Program-made: the position numbers and the translations under genes
Notes under the pieces: model-generated
Seen by the model: the letters and a program-made list of their open reading frames with translations, nothing else
Told to the model about the DNA's origin: nothing
Databases searched by the model: none
Shown: one piece after another, positions 49,300 through 59,639 of the stretch
Layout of the letters: the number at the start of each line of letters is the position of its first letter
Numbering within the stretch: the stretch's first letter is position 1
Origin: Deltaproteobacteria bacterium
GTDB lineage: Bacteria > UBA10199 > JACPAL01
Assembly (NCBI GenBank): GCA_016180845.1
Contig: JACPAK010000001.1
Coordinates: 489,497 to 553,496 of the forward strand
Direction of reading: 5' to 3'
DNA: 64,000 nucleotides

Positions 49300-51992
49300 A
49301 AAGAAAATCGCAGATAGCTTCGCTGCTTATTTTTCTCTTAATTTTCTTAGGGCCGATTCCTGTCCAAGCTGTCGTGGATCTTGTCATTAATTTTGACAAT
49401 GTGAGCACAAGGTCGCTTCGAGTGGGAGAGATCGCGACGATTAATTATCGATTTACCAATACTCCTCCATCCTCATCAGAAACAGCAACAGCGGTTGGGG
49501 TTATTATCAGTTTTGATAAGCCCTTTGCCCTTATTTCTTCCCAATTTTCTTCACGATCTATAGGGGAGATCCCGAACCCCTGCAGGAGAGCATCCGACCA
49601 AAATGCACGGCAGCTGACTTGTTCTTTGCCCAGTCTCCCTTATAACGAAGTGGCATCTTTGCAGATTCAGTTTTCTCCATTAGAAAATGGTACTGCTCGT
49701 ATGATTGGATTTATTGTTTCTTCGACACCTGCGGAGCCTGACACGGAAGAAGCACTTGGAAATAATCAGGCGGTTTCCCCAAGTATAACGGTTGATACAG
49801 CTCCCTCCACCGTCAATGATCAGTGGTCAATGAATACTGTCGATCAAACAGGGGATGTAGGACAATTCTCTTCCCTCGATCTTTTTGCCGGGACACCTTA
49901 TATCTCTTATTACGACGCCACCAATAAATCTCTTAAATACACAGTCCTTTCTCCGTCGGATATGGGAGTATGGAACACCGTGACCGCCGTTTCTCCAGTC
50001 GATGCTACGCAAGATGTCGGTAAATTTTCCAGGATTGCCTTGGGGGTCGATGCGATGGGAGATCCCCTGATTCACCTTACGGGGCAATTGATCGATTCGG
50101 ATGCCTCCGACCTTATTCGTTTTTGGTCCACAAACTCGGCGGGTACCACGAGGGTAAATATTGATGTCGACACAACAGTTAGTTTAAGTGCCATTGACGT
50201 TGCCCCTGATAATCGTGCGAGTGTTGTGTATAAGAATACAGGTGTTGTGGCAGATCCCTGCCCTAGGCCAGTAACAGTCGATGGAATCCTCTATCATAAG
50301 TGGTACAACCTCGATGGCACGGTGGGGTGTGCTAATATTACGACAGGGGTTGTCGCTGGGCCGATGTTTTTCAAGATCGATTCGGCAGGAGCCGCCCATA
50401 TTGTTTACTCTTATACCTCAGGATCGAGGGCGTATATTCGCTATAGAAGATCAACCGCTCCTGCGCCAGGAGGTGCTTATTCTTGGACTGGCGATGGGAC
50501 CGTTGCTTCACAATCTATCGAATTCCAAAATCGAAGTTCCTCCGAGTTCCCAGCTGGTGTTCCTGCTGATCAAATTTATCTTGGTTTAGATGTCCAAGGG
50601 AGTGGCAGCACAAGCCGTGCGCACATATGTGCCTATGACCCTTCCAGCAATAGACTTCTTTATTACTATTCCAATGGGACATCTTTAATTCCTGAACAAA
50701 TTGATGGGACTTTTTCTGCCACAGACAGCAATGACATTGGGAGGTACTGCAGTATCACCGTAGATGAAGCTGGGGGGTTGGTTCACGTAGCTTACTACGA
50801 TGACATAGCCAACACATTAAAGTACGCGCGGAAACTTTTTTCATGGTTGGCGGGATGGAGGATTTTTACTATCGATTCTTTATCGAGCGGTGATGTGGGG
50901 AGTTTTACTTCGCTTAAACAGGATCCTCTGGGGCTTCTCCATCTGAGCTATTATGATGCCACAAACGGCGACTTGAAGTATGCCACCAATATTCGTTGTG
51001 GCAACTTTCTTACCGAGACCGGGGAGCAATGTGACGACGGGAACACTACCGCTGGTGATGGGTGCAGTGCGACCTGTCAGACAGAAGGGGGAGGCGGTGG
51101 GGCGTGCAACAACAACGGTACCTGCGATGCTGGTGAAACAAATGCGACGTGCTCAGCGGATTGTCCAGCCATCTGCGGAAACGGCATGATCGATATAGGC
51201 GAGCAGTGTGATGATGGTGGTGTCGTCGCTGGTGATGGCTGTAACAACAATTGTCAAAATGAATGTGGCAATGGCACGTGTGATGCGTGGGAAAATCGGG
51301 CTTCCTGTCCTGCGGATTGCCCCATTAGTTGTGGTGACAGGATCTGCGAAGGCAGTGAGACCAATTTAACCTGTGCGGCCGATTGCCTAGACTCTTGTGG
51401 GAATAGAACGTGCGATACGGGCGAAACAAGTGTGACTTGTCCCGCTGACTGTCCTGTTGTTTGCGGTAACGGAAACTGTGAAACGGGTGAAAGTAACGCC
51501 TCTTGTGCCGCTGATTGTCCCACCTCTTGTGGAAACAACGTCTGTGATTCTGGTGAGACAGCCTCAACCTGTCTACGTGATTGCGCGGCGGTTTGTGGAA
51601 ACCGAATCCAGGAGGGAACCGAGCAGTGCGACGATGGGAATACCACTTCAGGAGATAACTGCAGCGCCACCTGCCAGACAGAGGCGGCCGGGGGGGCTGT
51701 TTGCGGCAACAATCAGAAAGAAGGGGACGAGCAGTGTGACGACGGGAATATGAACTCCGGAGATGGTTGTAGTGCGACCTGCCGGACGGAGGGAGGAGTG
51801 GGGGCCGTTTGTGGGAATGGGAGCAAAGAGGGTGGTGAAGAGTGTGATGATGGTAACACGACGGCGGGAGATGGTTGCAGCGCAGCCTGTAGGAACGAGA
51901 CGCCTCCTCCGCCACCGACACCGACGACGGTTGTGCCGCGGACCGGACGACCGACGCGAGGAGGATGTACGCTGATTCCGGAGGTTTTTTGA
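49296..51992 (+). CDS. secreted cysteine-rich repeat protein B
   Basis: An 898-aa paralog of protein A. Signal peptide [17 protein letters not shown]; then a CARDB-like domain ([20 protein letters not shown]), the propeller-like centre ([20 protein letters not shown]), the tandem Cys repeats ([28 protein letters not shown]), then several EQCDDGN repeats and the tail [14 protein letters not shown]. The last repeats are nearly identical in DNA to those of A, a sign of gene conversion. It starts inside the stop of A and precedes C by 19 nt with an AAGGGAG site. Confidence 0.8.
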   Translation: MKRKSQIASLLIFLLIFLGPIPVQAVVDLVINFDNVSTRSLRVGEIATINYRFTNTPPSSSETATAVGVIISFDKPFALISSQFSSRSIGEIPNPCRRASDQNARQLTCSLPSLPYNEVASLQIQFSPLENGTARMIGFIVSSTPAEPDTEEALGNNQAVSPSITVDTAPSTVNDQWSMNTVDQTGDVGQFSSLDLFAGTPYISYYDATNKSLKYTVLSPSDMGVWNTVTAVSPVDATQDVGKFSRIALGVDAMGDPLIHLTGQLIDSDASDLIRFWSTNSAGTTRVNIDVDTTVSLSAIDVAPDNRASVVYKNTGVVADPCPRPVTVDGILYHKWYNLDGTVGCANITTGVVAGPMFFKIDSAGAAHIVYSYTSGSRAYIRYRRSTAPAPGGAYSWTGDGTVASQSIEFQNRSSSEFPAGVPADQIYLGLDVQGSGSTSRAHICAYDPSSNRLLYYYSNGTSLIPEQIDGTFSATDSNDIGRYCSITVDEAGGLVHVAYYDDIANTLKYARKLFSWLAGWRIFTIDSLSSGDVGSFTSLKQDPLGLLHLSYYDATNGDLKYATNIRCGNFLTETGEQCDDGNTTAGDGCSATCQTEGGGGGACNNNGTCDAGETNATCSADCPAICGNGMIDIGEQCDDGGVVAGDGCNNNCQNECGNGTCDAWENRASCPADCPISCGDRICEGSETNLTCAADCLDSCGNRTCDTGETSVTCPADCPVVCGNGNCETGESNASCAADCPTSCGNNVCDSGETASTCLRDCAAVCGNRIQEGTEQCDDGNTTSGDNCSATCQTEAAGGAVCGNNQKEGDEQCDDGNMNSGDGCSATCRTEGGVGAVCGNGSKEGGEECDDGNTTAGDGCSAACRNETPPPPPTPTTVVPRTGRPTRGGCTLIPEVF

Positions 51993-52011
51993 ATGGGGCT
52001 AAGGGAGTTTC

Positions 52012-54153
52012 ATGAAGAGAAGGTTTCAAAAGAAGTATGCCTTGTTGGTTTTGCTGCTCGTGATTGTCGCCACTCCTCTTCAAGTTGAGGAGATCTGGGC
52101 CCAGGCAGCAGGTAGTGGATCAACCCAATGGACGATTGAGACGATCCAGAGTTCTGTTTCAGGGCTGAATAGCCTCACCCTCTTCGCAGTTCCAGATGGA
52201 TCGAGTGTTTCGCCATCAGTTGCCTTTACCCAGAATGGGACCTTCTTGCGATTTTCACCGCGTCGTTCAGGGAGTTGGACAACCGAAAGCCTTTTGACGG
52301 GGGTCAGCTTTTCTGCGCTTCAAGACCTTTCCCTGATTTCATCGAGTACCGGTGTTATGTATCTCGGGTTCTACTTCGACATTTCAACCGATTCGAACTT
52401 TCCCTCTCTCGGGTCTATAACACGAAATCGTTTTTCAGGTTCCTGGCCTTCTTCCTCCTCGGTAATTGCTGGCGGCAAGACCTACCAGGCGGGTCTTCAC
52501 GAAGTCTTTTCGTTTGATCAGAATAACAGCGCCCCATGTGTCGCCTATCGTCGGATTACCGCCGATGCCTCGAGTGCGGACCGTCTTTATTTTACCTGTT
52601 ACAGCACAGGGCTTGGTGACTGGGTCAACCCGGCCCCGACAGCGATTTCTACCGGTGCGATTGCGAGTCATATCGCCTTTGGAATGGGGCCCAGAAGCAG
52701 CATCGCACACTTTGCCTACACGCAGGCAACAGGAGGGACTTATTACCTGAGATATCTGAACAGGAGCTCAGCAGGGACGTTCGGTATCGTTGCCTCAACA
52801 GAGATCGGTCCTACAGCAACGGTGCCTGATAATTTTTACAAGGACCTGTTTGTGGACTCTGATGGGAGGGCCCATATCTTTTATTATGATCCGAACGGGG
52901 GTGATCTGAAATATGCCGCGCAGGAAGAAGTGACTGATACAAGTTTAACAATTCGCTCGGTTATTGACAATGGAGGGACTGCAGATGTTGGCCAGTTTGT
53001 TTCTGCGGCACTCTGCCCCAATGGTTCGGCGCACCTTGCCTATTATGATGCGTCAAATCGGGTCTTGAAATATGCCCGTTGCATTTCCCCCACATGCAAT
53101 GGAGAAACCGGCTGGCAAGTCAGTTTTGTCGATCCAGTGACGCCAGCTCCTGCCACGATCAATAGAGGTCAGTACGCCCAGATCACCTGCGATTCGAACA
53201 ATATTGTCCATATCGCCTACTACGATGATGATCCTGTCACCTCTTTTGCAAAGGCGGTGAAATATGCGACGCCACGGATCTGTGGGAATAGTCTGATTGA
53301 GACGGGGGAAACGTGTGATGATAATGATGCGAACGACAATAATAATTGTACCAATAGCTGCCAGACAGCCAGGTGCGGGGATCGTATTTTATGGAATCAG
53401 GGAACCGGCACGGAGACCTGTGAAGACGGGAATAACACCTCTGGAGACGGTTGTAGTTCGACCTGTTCTTCTGAAATACCATCTCCCGTCTGCGGCAACA
53501 ATATCCTTGAAGTTAATGAGGGGTGTGACGACGGGAACAGGACAACGGAGACCTGTGTTTACGGACAGCTCTCTTGTACCATCTGTTCGGCCAATTGTCA
53601 GAATGCTGCTGGCGCGATCTCACTCTGCGGTGATGGGGTTCTGAATGCAGCAGCCGGTGAAACCTGTGACGATGGCAACACCATCAATGGGGATCGTTGC
53701 AGCTCCTCATGCCTTGTTGAACCGCCTACCTGCGGAGACACGACCTGCGATCCGGCGGAAGCCTGCGCCAACTGTTCCGCAGATTGTGGCGCTTGCCCGA
53801 CAATTTGCGGGAACAATGTTTTGGAAGCGGGAGAAGAATGCGATGATGGGAACATAAGAAGTGGTGATGGATGTACGGAACGGTGTGCCAATGAGCGCCC
53901 GGCCATCTGTGGGAATAATCTGAAAGAAGAGGGTGAGGCGTGTGATGACGGTAACCTGAATTCAGGAGACGGTTGTAGTGCTTCCTGTCAGATAGAAATG
54001 CCACCTCCCCTTCCGATAACTCCACCCTCGCCAATATCCCCCGATCCCAATGTTGGGGCAACGACCGGGGATGCCAGCACGGGTAACGTGACACCCGACC
54101 AAAGTCGTCGCGGGATTCTCAAGGCAAAGGGCGGCTGTGCGCTAGAAAAATAG
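52012..54153 (+). CDS. secreted cysteine-rich repeat protein C
   Basis: A 713-aa paralog. Signal peptide KKYALLVLLLVIVATPLQV; it lacks the N-terminal CARDB domain but keeps the propeller-like segments (DLFVDSDGRAHIFYYDPNGG, QYAQITCDSNNIVHIAYYDD), then myxo-type repeats of CDDGN form and a Cys-rich run (CGDTTCDPAEACANCSADCG). It ends KAKGGCALEK, the same Gly-Gly-Cys tail as A and B. The three genes form one operon. It converges with a porin gene, the ends overlapping by 12 nt. Role: probably surface or extracellular binding proteins. Confidence 0.8.
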   Translation: MKRRFQKKYALLVLLLVIVATPLQVEEIWAQAAGSGSTQWTIETIQSSVSGLNSLTLFAVPDGSSVSPSVAFTQNGTFLRFSPRRSGSWTTESLLTGVSFSALQDLSLISSSTGVMYLGFYFDISTDSNFPSLGSITRNRFSGSWPSSSSVIAGGKTYQAGLHEVFSFDQNNSAPCVAYRRITADASSADRLYFTCYSTGLGDWVNPAPTAISTGAIASHIAFGMGPRSSIAHFAYTQATGGTYYLRYLNRSSAGTFGIVASTEIGPTATVPDNFYKDLFVDSDGRAHIFYYDPNGGDLKYAAQEEVTDTSLTIRSVIDNGGTADVGQFVSAALCPNGSAHLAYYDASNRVLKYARCISPTCNGETGWQVSFVDPVTPAPATINRGQYAQITCDSNNIVHIAYYDDDPVTSFAKAVKYATPRICGNSLIETGETCDDNDANDNNNCTNSCQTARCGDRILWNQGTGTETCEDGNNTSGDGCSSTCSSEIPSPVCGNNILEVNEGCDDGNRTTETCVYGQLSCTICSANCQNAAGAISLCGDGVLNAAAGETCDDGNTINGDRCSSSCLVEPPTCGDTTCDPAEACANCSADCGACPTICGNNVLEAGEECDDGNIRSGDGCTERCANERPAICGNNLKEEGEACDDGNLNSGDGCSASCQIEMPPPLPITPPSPISPDPNVGATTGDASTGNVTPDQSRRGILKAKGGCALEK

Positions 54154-55311
54154 CTGCAACTGCGCCCTTATCCGCTGATCGTTTTGATTCTGGTTAAATC
54201 CCGGGGCACCACCGGTCGTGATAATGTTGTTTGGTCCACCGGTCCCTGCGGTACCGCCGGCGCCGAGTGTCAGGGGGCTATTCCAGAGGATGCTGTAGTC
54301 GGTCCCAAGTTTCAGGTTGTGACCACGGAAGTAATAATTAAGTCCAGCGGTTGATTCGTAACCGTTTGTGACGCCGGCAGCGGCAGGGATCACACCGGCG
54401 AACCGACCGGCCACCTCAAATTTCTTTGGTATCAAGAAATAACCGGCCTGTCCCATGAAGCCATACGTATTCGCATCGGTTGTCGTGTTTCTCATGTAGT
54501 GCCATTCCCCGATAAACGAGGCACCCAGGTAGCGGTAGGCGATGTCTGCGGTATTGGTGATCAGTGACTGGTCTGCAGCCGGGGCGTTGCCGACTTTGTT
54601 ATAGCTCGACGCAAGTCCCAAGGCCAATTGGACCTCCTCGGAATGATCGACATCGCTCATTGTATAACCATGGTCTCCTGAGATATTGAACAATATCCGT
54701 CCGCCGAGTAGGAGCTCGTTGTTGTTGTTTGTGACGTTTCGATTGTTCCCCTCGTTCATCGCGAAGAGCGCATACTCCAGTTTTTTATCCGGAAGATTTC
54801 CGAACAGGGTTAGCCCGATATCCCGTTCATAACTGAAGACTTCGTTGGCGAGGGAAAGATCGACGAGCTGATGTCTCCATGAGGCGGTCAGTTCCTCACG
54901 ATTGTAAGGGGTCTTGAACTGGCCGGCCCGGATCGCAAACCACTCTTGAAGGTGGAATTCGATGAAGGCATCGCGCAGATTGGGCCCGCCCTGAATGCTC
55001 GCCTCTGAGGCGATTGTGGGCCGACCGGCGACCGGTTCGAATTCGATCTTGTATTTGAAATCCTCTGAAAAGAGATGCCCCGAAAAACCGATCCGCGTCC
55101 GGCGTGATTGAAAACCGTTTGTCTTCCCCTGTCCCTCGATCGCAACGAACTGGTACTGCGGCTGGATCTGCAGGTTTGCCTTCAGTTCGAACTGGTCATC
55201 GTCGGTTCGGAAGAAGAGGCCGTTTTTGTAGCCGGATTCGAGGGTTTCTGCGGAATGAATCAAACAGAAAAAAGCGACGAGGGAGAAGGAAAGGATTTTA
55301 AAAGTTTTCAT
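54142..55311 (-). CDS. phosphate-selective porin (OprO/OprP-like)
   Basis: A 389-aa outer-membrane beta-barrel of the Porin_O_P family. Signal peptide KILSFSLVAFFCLIHSAETL; the barrel starts LKANLQIQPQYQFVAIEGQG and FQSRRTRIGFSGHLF; conserved FAIRAGQFKTPYNREELTAS and WYMRN-like blocks follow, and it ends in Phe (LQLFF), the outer-membrane sorting signal. OprP-type pores admit phosphate or pyrophosphate. It follows phoU by 31 nt, so it is the last gene of the pst operon. Confidence 0.88.
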   Translation of the reverse strand: MKTFKILSFSLVAFFCLIHSAETLESGYKNGLFFRTDDDQFELKANLQIQPQYQFVAIEGQGKTNGFQSRRTRIGFSGHLFSEDFKYKIEFEPVAGRPTIASEASIQGGPNLRDAFIEFHLQEWFAIRAGQFKTPYNREELTASWRHQLVDLSLANEVFSYERDIGLTLFGNLPDKKLEYALFAMNEGNNRNVTNNNNELLLGGRILFNISGDHGYTMSDVDHSEEVQLALGLASSYNKVGNAPAADQSLITNTADIAYRYLGASFIGEWHYMRNTTTDANTYGFMGQAGYFLIPKKFEVAGRFAGVIPAAAGVTNGYESTAGLNYYFRGHNLKLGTDYSILWNSPLTLGAGGTAGTGGPNNIITTGGAPGFNQNQNDQRIRAQLQLFF

Positions 55312-55342
55312 GTGACTCCTTTCTCAGGACGGTTAAGGGGTG

Positions 55343-56014
55343 TCAAGGTTTTCTGCCATGACGGATATCTCTGCCTTGCACCATGAAGATCACCTCTTCC
55401 GCGATGTTGGTGGCATGATCGGCGATCCGCTCGAGCTGCTTTGAGATCCAGATCAGATGCATCCCGCGCAGGACTGCGGCGGAATCTTTTTGCATCATTG
55501 TGATCAACTCTTGAAAGACCTTGCGGTTCAGGTCATCCACTTCGTCGTCAAGCTCACAGATGCGCTCCGCTCGTTTTGCGTCCCGATTCACAAAGGATTC
55601 GAGAACGCTTCTGACCATCTGCTGGACCTTTTGTCCCATGAGTGGGAGGTCAATGTACGGCTTGAGTTGCGGCTCCCGGTTCAGCTCCATCGATTGCTCC
55701 GCGATATTCACGGCCAGATCGCCGATCCTCTCCAGATCCTTGCTGATCTTGAGCCCGATTGTGATGAAACGGAGATCCGAGGCAGTTGGTTGACGTAACG
55801 CAAGCAACTGGAGACAGCGGTCATCAATCTCCATCTCCAGTTGATTGACCGTCCCCTCCTGAATCGTTACCTCGCCTGCCAGACGACTGTCCCTTTCGAT
55901 CAGAGATTTCATCGATCGCGCGATCATCTCCTCGATAATCGCACCCATCTTGAGGATCGCGTCTTTCAGATTTTTCAATTCTTGCTCATAATGTTTGTCG
56001 GTATGTTCAGTCAT
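55343..56014 (-). CDS. phoU: phosphate transport regulator PhoU
   Basis: A 223-aa two-repeat helical bundle: LKDAILKMGAIIEEMIARSM and IGDLAVNIAEQSMELNREPQ in the first half, VNRDAKRAERICELDDEVDD and LERIADHATNIAEEVIFMVQ in the second. The second metal cluster E/DxxxD is visible in ICELDDEVDD and RIADHATN. PhoU links the Pst transporter to PhoR, keeping the Pho regulon silent when phosphate is plentiful. It follows pstB by 11 nt and is followed by the porin. Length is typical. Confidence 0.93.
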   Translation of the reverse strand: MTEHTDKHYEQELKNLKDAILKMGAIIEEMIARSMKSLIERDSRLAGEVTIQEGTVNQLEMEIDDRCLQLLALRQPTASDLRFITIGLKISKDLERIGDLAVNIAEQSMELNREPQLKPYIDLPLMGQKVQQMVRSVLESFVNRDAKRAERICELDDEVDDLNRKVFQELITMMQKDSAAVLRGMHLIWISKQLERIADHATNIAEEVIFMVQGRDIRHGRKP

Positions 56015-56025
56015 AGATCCCCTCC

Positions 56026-56787
56026 TTACCCAAACCTCCCCGTGATGTAATCTTCAGTTCGCTTTTCTTTCGGATTTGTAAATATTTTTCTCGTTTCATC
56101 AAACTCTATAAGCTCCCCCAGATAAAGAAAGGCGGTTTTGTCGGAGACACGAGCTGCCTGTTGCATATTATGGGTTACGATAATGATCGTCACCTGTTGC
56201 TTCAGTTCTCCAATCAATTCCTCAATTCGTGTTGTTGCGATCGGATCGAGGGCGGAAGTCGGTTCATCGAAAAGGAGGATCTCCGGGTCAGTTGCCAAGG
56301 CGCGGGCGATACAGAGCCGTTGTTGCTGACCACCGGAGAGATTGAAGGCGAGGTCATGCAGACGGTCCTTCACCTCATTCCAGAGGGCGGAAGAACGAAG
56401 CGCTTTTTCCGCCTGCTCCTCAAGAAACTGTTTCTTCCAGACCCCGCGTACTTTGAGGCCATAGACGACATTTTCAAAAATTGATTTCGGAAATGGGTTT
56501 GGTTTCTGAAAGACCATCCCGATCCGCATCCGGATCTCGATCGGCTCTACCTCCGGATCCAGGATATTTTTTCTGTCGGGGAAAAGGAGGATCTCTCCCT
56601 CGTAGCGGTTTCCGGGATAGAGATCATGCATCCGGTTGAAACAGCGGAGAAGGGTGCTCTTGCCACAACCCGACGGCCCAATGACCGCTGTCACCTTTTT
56701 CTCCTCGAACTCAAGGGTCAGATCCTTCAAGGCGAGGACGGTATTGTAATAAAAATTAAGATTCTTTACGGCCGCTTTAATTACCAT
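56026..56787 (-). CDS. pstB: phosphate ABC transporter ATPase PstB
   Basis: A 253-aa ABC ATPase: Walker [21 protein letters not shown] at about 34-53, the signature [20 protein letters not shown] around 149-168, Walker [14 protein letters not shown], and [16 protein letters not shown]. The conserved Pst features [17 protein letters not shown] and [17 protein letters not shown] are there. It provides energy for high-affinity phosphate import. It overlaps pstA's end by 7 nt. Confidence 0.95.
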   Translation of the reverse strand: MVIKAAVKNLNFYYNTVLALKDLTLEFEEKKVTAVIGPSGCGKSTLLRCFNRMHDLYPGNRYEGEILLFPDRKNILDPEVEPIEIRMRIGMVFQKPNPFPKSIFENVVYGLKVRGVWKKQFLEEQAEKALRSSALWNEVKDRLHDLAFNLSGGQQQRLCIARALATDPEILLFDEPTSALDPIATTRIEELIGELKQQVTIIIVTHNMQQAARVSDKTAFLYLGELIEFDETRKIFTNPKEKRTEDYITGRFG

Positions 56788-57689
56788 CGGATCCTCCTGC
56801 GGAAGCGATAGCGGAGAAAGATGGCGAGACCATTCATTGCCAGCGTCATGAAAATCAGAACAAGCCCCGCCGCCGCGGCATTACGATGGAAATCAGCTTG
56901 AGGACGGGAGAGCCAGTTAAACATCTGAATCGGGAGCACCGTAAAAGGGGAGCGGAGCCAGGTCAACGAAACAAACGGAAATTCACCCGAAATCGGGGCC
57001 TCCGGTAAAAAGGCGATGAAGGTCAGCGCCCCAATCGTAAGTAACGGGGCGGTTTCTCCAATCGCACGAGAGAGGGCGATGATGATCCCGGTCAAGATCC
57101 CTCCCGAACCGTAAGGGATCAGGTGGTCTTTAATCATTTGCCACTTGGTCGCACCGAGTGCCTGGGCCGCCTCTCGAATCCCACAGGGGATCGCCCGGAT
57201 CGCTTCGCGTGTGGCAACAATCACAATCGGCAAAATCAGAAGGGCAAGGGTCAGTCCTGCCGTCAGGATGCTTTGTCCCAACCGGAGGCGGTAGACAAAA
57301 AGTCCCAGCGCCATCAGTCCATAGACGATCGATGGCACCCCAGCGAGATTCGCAATATTAATTTCAATCAACGTGCTCAGCCAATTTTTTTTCGCATATT
57401 CTTCGAGGTAGATTCCGGCGGCGACACCGAGCGGGACGACACTGCAGGCGGTGACTAGCATCACAAGGGTTGTCCCGACCCAGGCCGAGAGGATGCCCGC
57501 CTGGTCTGAGAAGCGGGAGGGGAAAGAGATGAAAAATTTCCAGGAGAGTTGTGGCAGGCCATCCGAGGCGAGGTCTATCAATAAGGCGAGTAGCGTTAAC
57601 AATCCACTGAAGGTTGCCAGAATCCCAAGGAGGCCAAATAAAAGGTCCCATCGCTTCTGTCGCCGAATCAGCTTTTTGATTTCAGCCAT
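56781..57689 (-). CDS. pstA: phosphate ABC transporter permease PstA
   Basis: A 302-aa permease with about six membrane helices: [20 protein letters not shown] near 15-34, and the coupling loop [20 protein letters not shown] near 173-192, followed by [20 protein letters not shown], the Pst-family motif. It pairs with PstC to form the membrane pore. Its stop overlaps the pstB start by 7 nt and its start meets the pstC stop by one base. The gene is complete. Confidence 0.94.
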   Translation of the reverse strand: MAEIKKLIRRQKRWDLLFGLLGILATFSGLLTLLALLIDLASDGLPQLSWKFFISFPSRFSDQAGILSAWVGTTLVMLVTACSVVPLGVAAGIYLEEYAKKNWLSTLIEINIANLAGVPSIVYGLMALGLFVYRLRLGQSILTAGLTLALLILPIVIVATREAIRAIPCGIREAAQALGATKWQMIKDHLIPYGSGGILTGIIIALSRAIGETAPLLTIGALTFIAFLPEAPISGEFPFVSLTWLRSPFTVLPIQMFNWLSRPQADFHRNAAAAGLVLIFMTLAMNGLAIFLRYRFRRRIRW

Positions 57690-58582
57690 TAATAAACCTC
57701 ACGGAATCTCTTTCTTAAAATAGAACCGGCGATGTTAAAGCCCAACGTCATTAAAAACAGAACCAATCCAGCGGCAAAAATCGTCTGATACCCGATGCTC
57801 CCGTGCGGGAGATCACCCAGGCTGACCTGAACAATATAAGCCGTGAGCGTTGCCGCCGGCTGGCGCGGGTCGAGAGTCAAGTTTGGTTGCATCCCTGCTG
57901 CGACCGCGACGACCATCGTCTCCCCGACCGCCCGTGAGAAGGCGAGGATATAAGCCGAGGTCATTCCGGAAAAGGCGGAGGGGACGACCGCCCCGAGGGC
58001 GGTCTGGAGTCGTGTTGCCCCCATCGCATACGACGCCTCACGGATCGCATGGGGAACCGCCCGCATCGCATCCTCACTTAATGAACTGACGTACGGGATG
58101 ACCATAACACCGATCACGAGACCGGCAGAGAGCATGTTGAATCCGGGCAATTCCGGCATCAGTCGTTGGAGAAGTGGAGTGACGAAAAGAAGGGCGAAGT
58201 AGCCGTAGATGATTGTCGGAATGGCCCCCAGAAGTTCAAGAATCGGTTTGACGATCTCGCGTACCCGGTACGGAGCATATTCGGAGAGATAGATCGCAAT
58301 CACGGTCCCGACCGGAAGCGCCAGTAAGAGTGCAACGATCGATGTGACCAAGGTTCCGGTGACGAGAGGCATAATTCCAAAGTGTGCCGACTCGAAGAGA
58401 GGGGTCCATTCGGTATCGGTCAGAAAGTCAACAAGGGGAACTGCCTTGAAGAAGATGCTCGATTCGTAGAGGAGAATTCCAATAATCCCTGCGGTAATCG
58501 CAATAGAGGAAAAGGCAGCGAGGAAGAGAGACACCCTCACTGCCTTTTCTCGCCAAAGTCTAAAAGTGAAATTCCGGTTCAC
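57689..58582 (-). CDS. pstC: phosphate ABC transporter permease PstC
   Basis: A 297-aa permease. The first helix is LFLAAFSSIAITAGIIGILL; the Pst motif EWTPLFESAHFGIMPLVTGT follows near 65-84, and the coupling loop REASYAMGATRLQTALGAVV with AFSRAVGETMVVAVAAGMQP lies near 180-235. It is the partner of PstA. Its start overlaps the pstS stop by 4 nt (ATGA junction), so all pst genes form one message. Confidence 0.94.
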   Translation of the reverse strand: MNRNFTFRLWREKAVRVSLFLAAFSSIAITAGIIGILLYESSIFFKAVPLVDFLTDTEWTPLFESAHFGIMPLVTGTLVTSIVALLLALPVGTVIAIYLSEYAPYRVREIVKPILELLGAIPTIIYGYFALLFVTPLLQRLMPELPGFNMLSAGLVIGVMVIPYVSSLSEDAMRAVPHAIREASYAMGATRLQTALGAVVPSAFSGMTSAYILAFSRAVGETMVVAVAAGMQPNLTLDPRQPAATLTAYIVQVSLGDLPHGSIGYQTIFAAGLVLFLMTLGFNIAGSILRKRFREVY

Positions 58583-59574
58583 AATTTTGGGGCCCTCTTG
58601 AAGATCTCTTCGATCTTCAACCCCACCTCCGCAGTGCCAGCGAAGGCGGTTCCGACAACTCCCTGATCGATCCGCTTCTTCCCCTCGGTATAGGCGAGCG
58701 GGGGGAGTGGGATATATTTGACCTGAGGAATTAGCATCGGCCCATTCTTCAGATAAAACTCGGTGAATTCCCGAACCCCATGTTTTCGAAGCGACTTCTG
58801 GTTCACGTAGATGAAGATCGGTCGGGAGAGTGGCTGATAGCTCCCGTTCTCGACGGTTTGTCGTGATGGAGAAACGGGCCCTTTTCCTCCGTCAATCGGA
58901 ACCACCTTGAGCCTCGTCTTGTTCTCTTCGTAGTAGGCATAACCGAAGTAACCGATCGCGTTGATATCGTTGGTGACGCCTTGGACCAGGACATTGTCAT
59001 CTTCACTCGCGGTATAATCACCGCGGCTCGACTTTGATTTTCCCACGATCGCCTCGGTGAAATAATCAAAAGTTCCGGAGTCAGCCCCCGGGCCATAGAG
59101 TTTGATTGGTTGATCGGGCCACTTGGGGTTCACTTGATTCCACTTCGTGATCTTTCCCTGTGATTCCGGTGCCCAGATTTTTTTGAGATCTGCGACGGTT
59201 AAGGAACTGACCCATTGATTCTTTGGATTCACAACGACAGTCAAGGCATCGTAAGCGACCGGGAGTTCGATATATTTGATCCCTTGAAGAAAGCAGTCGT
59301 CCATTTCCTTCTTGAGAATTGGACGGGAGGCATTCGAGATGTCGGTTTCGCCTCGGCAGAACTTCTTGAATCCGCCACCGGTACCCGAAATACCGACCGT
59401 GACGTGCATCGCTCCTTTTTTCTCTTTTTGAAACTCTTCAGCAACCGCCTCGGTGACCGGATAGACGGTGCTCGAACCGTCGATCTTGATGATCTCTGCA
59501 GCCCGAATCTCCTTGAGAGACAGGGTTGTGATGGCAACCAGCAGCATGAGAGATAACGTGATGCTCTTTTTCAT
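58579..59574 (-). CDS. pstS: phosphate-binding protein PstS
   Basis: A 331-aa periplasmic binding protein. Signal peptide [19 protein letters not shown], then the phosphate-binding start [20 protein letters not shown] (Ser and Thr contact phosphate), [20 protein letters not shown] (about 66-85) and [19 protein letters not shown], all conserved phosphate contacts. It hands phosphate to PstCA. Three 11-bp-spaced repeats lie just upstream (59596-59624), consistent with PhoB control. Confidence 0.94.
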   Translation of the reverse strand: MKKSITLSLMLLVAITTLSLKEIRAAEIIKIDGSSTVYPVTEAVAEEFQKEKKGAMHVTVGISGTGGGFKKFCRGETDISNASRPILKKEMDDCFLQGIKYIELPVAYDALTVVVNPKNQWVSSLTVADLKKIWAPESQGKITKWNQVNPKWPDQPIKLYGPGADSGTFDYFTEAIVGKSKSSRGDYTASEDDNVLVQGVTNDINAIGYFGYAYYEENKTRLKVVPIDGGKGPVSPSRQTVENGSYQPLSRPIFIYVNQKSLRKHGVREFTEFYLKNGPMLIPQVKYIPLPPLAYTEGKKRIDQGVVGTAFAGTAEVGLKIEEIFKRAPKL

Positions 59575-59595
59575 TGGATTCTCCTTATTTTCTTT

Positions 59596-59624
59596 ATGTG
59601 ACGTTGATGTGACATCGATGTGAA
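59596..59624 (-). promoter_or_regulatory. Pho-box-like repeat array before pstS
   Basis: Three copies on the plus strand of ATGTGAC-like 7-mers at 59596, 59607 and 59618 (ATGTGAC, ATGTGAC, ATGTGAA), each 11 bp apart. On the minus strand this reads TTCACAT, GTCACAT, GTCACAT before pstS, as in PhoB sites of two to three 11-bp units. The array ends 22 nt before the pstS start. Confidence 0.75.
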
Positions 59625-59639
59625 TTATTTGTTTCCCGT

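Noticed and set aside
48429-51712. Long minus-strand frames rich in Ser, Gln and Pro, and repetitive DNA that might suggest CRISPR
   Set aside because: They mirror the Cys-rich protein repeats; spacing is irregular and in frame, and there are no spacers or cas genes.
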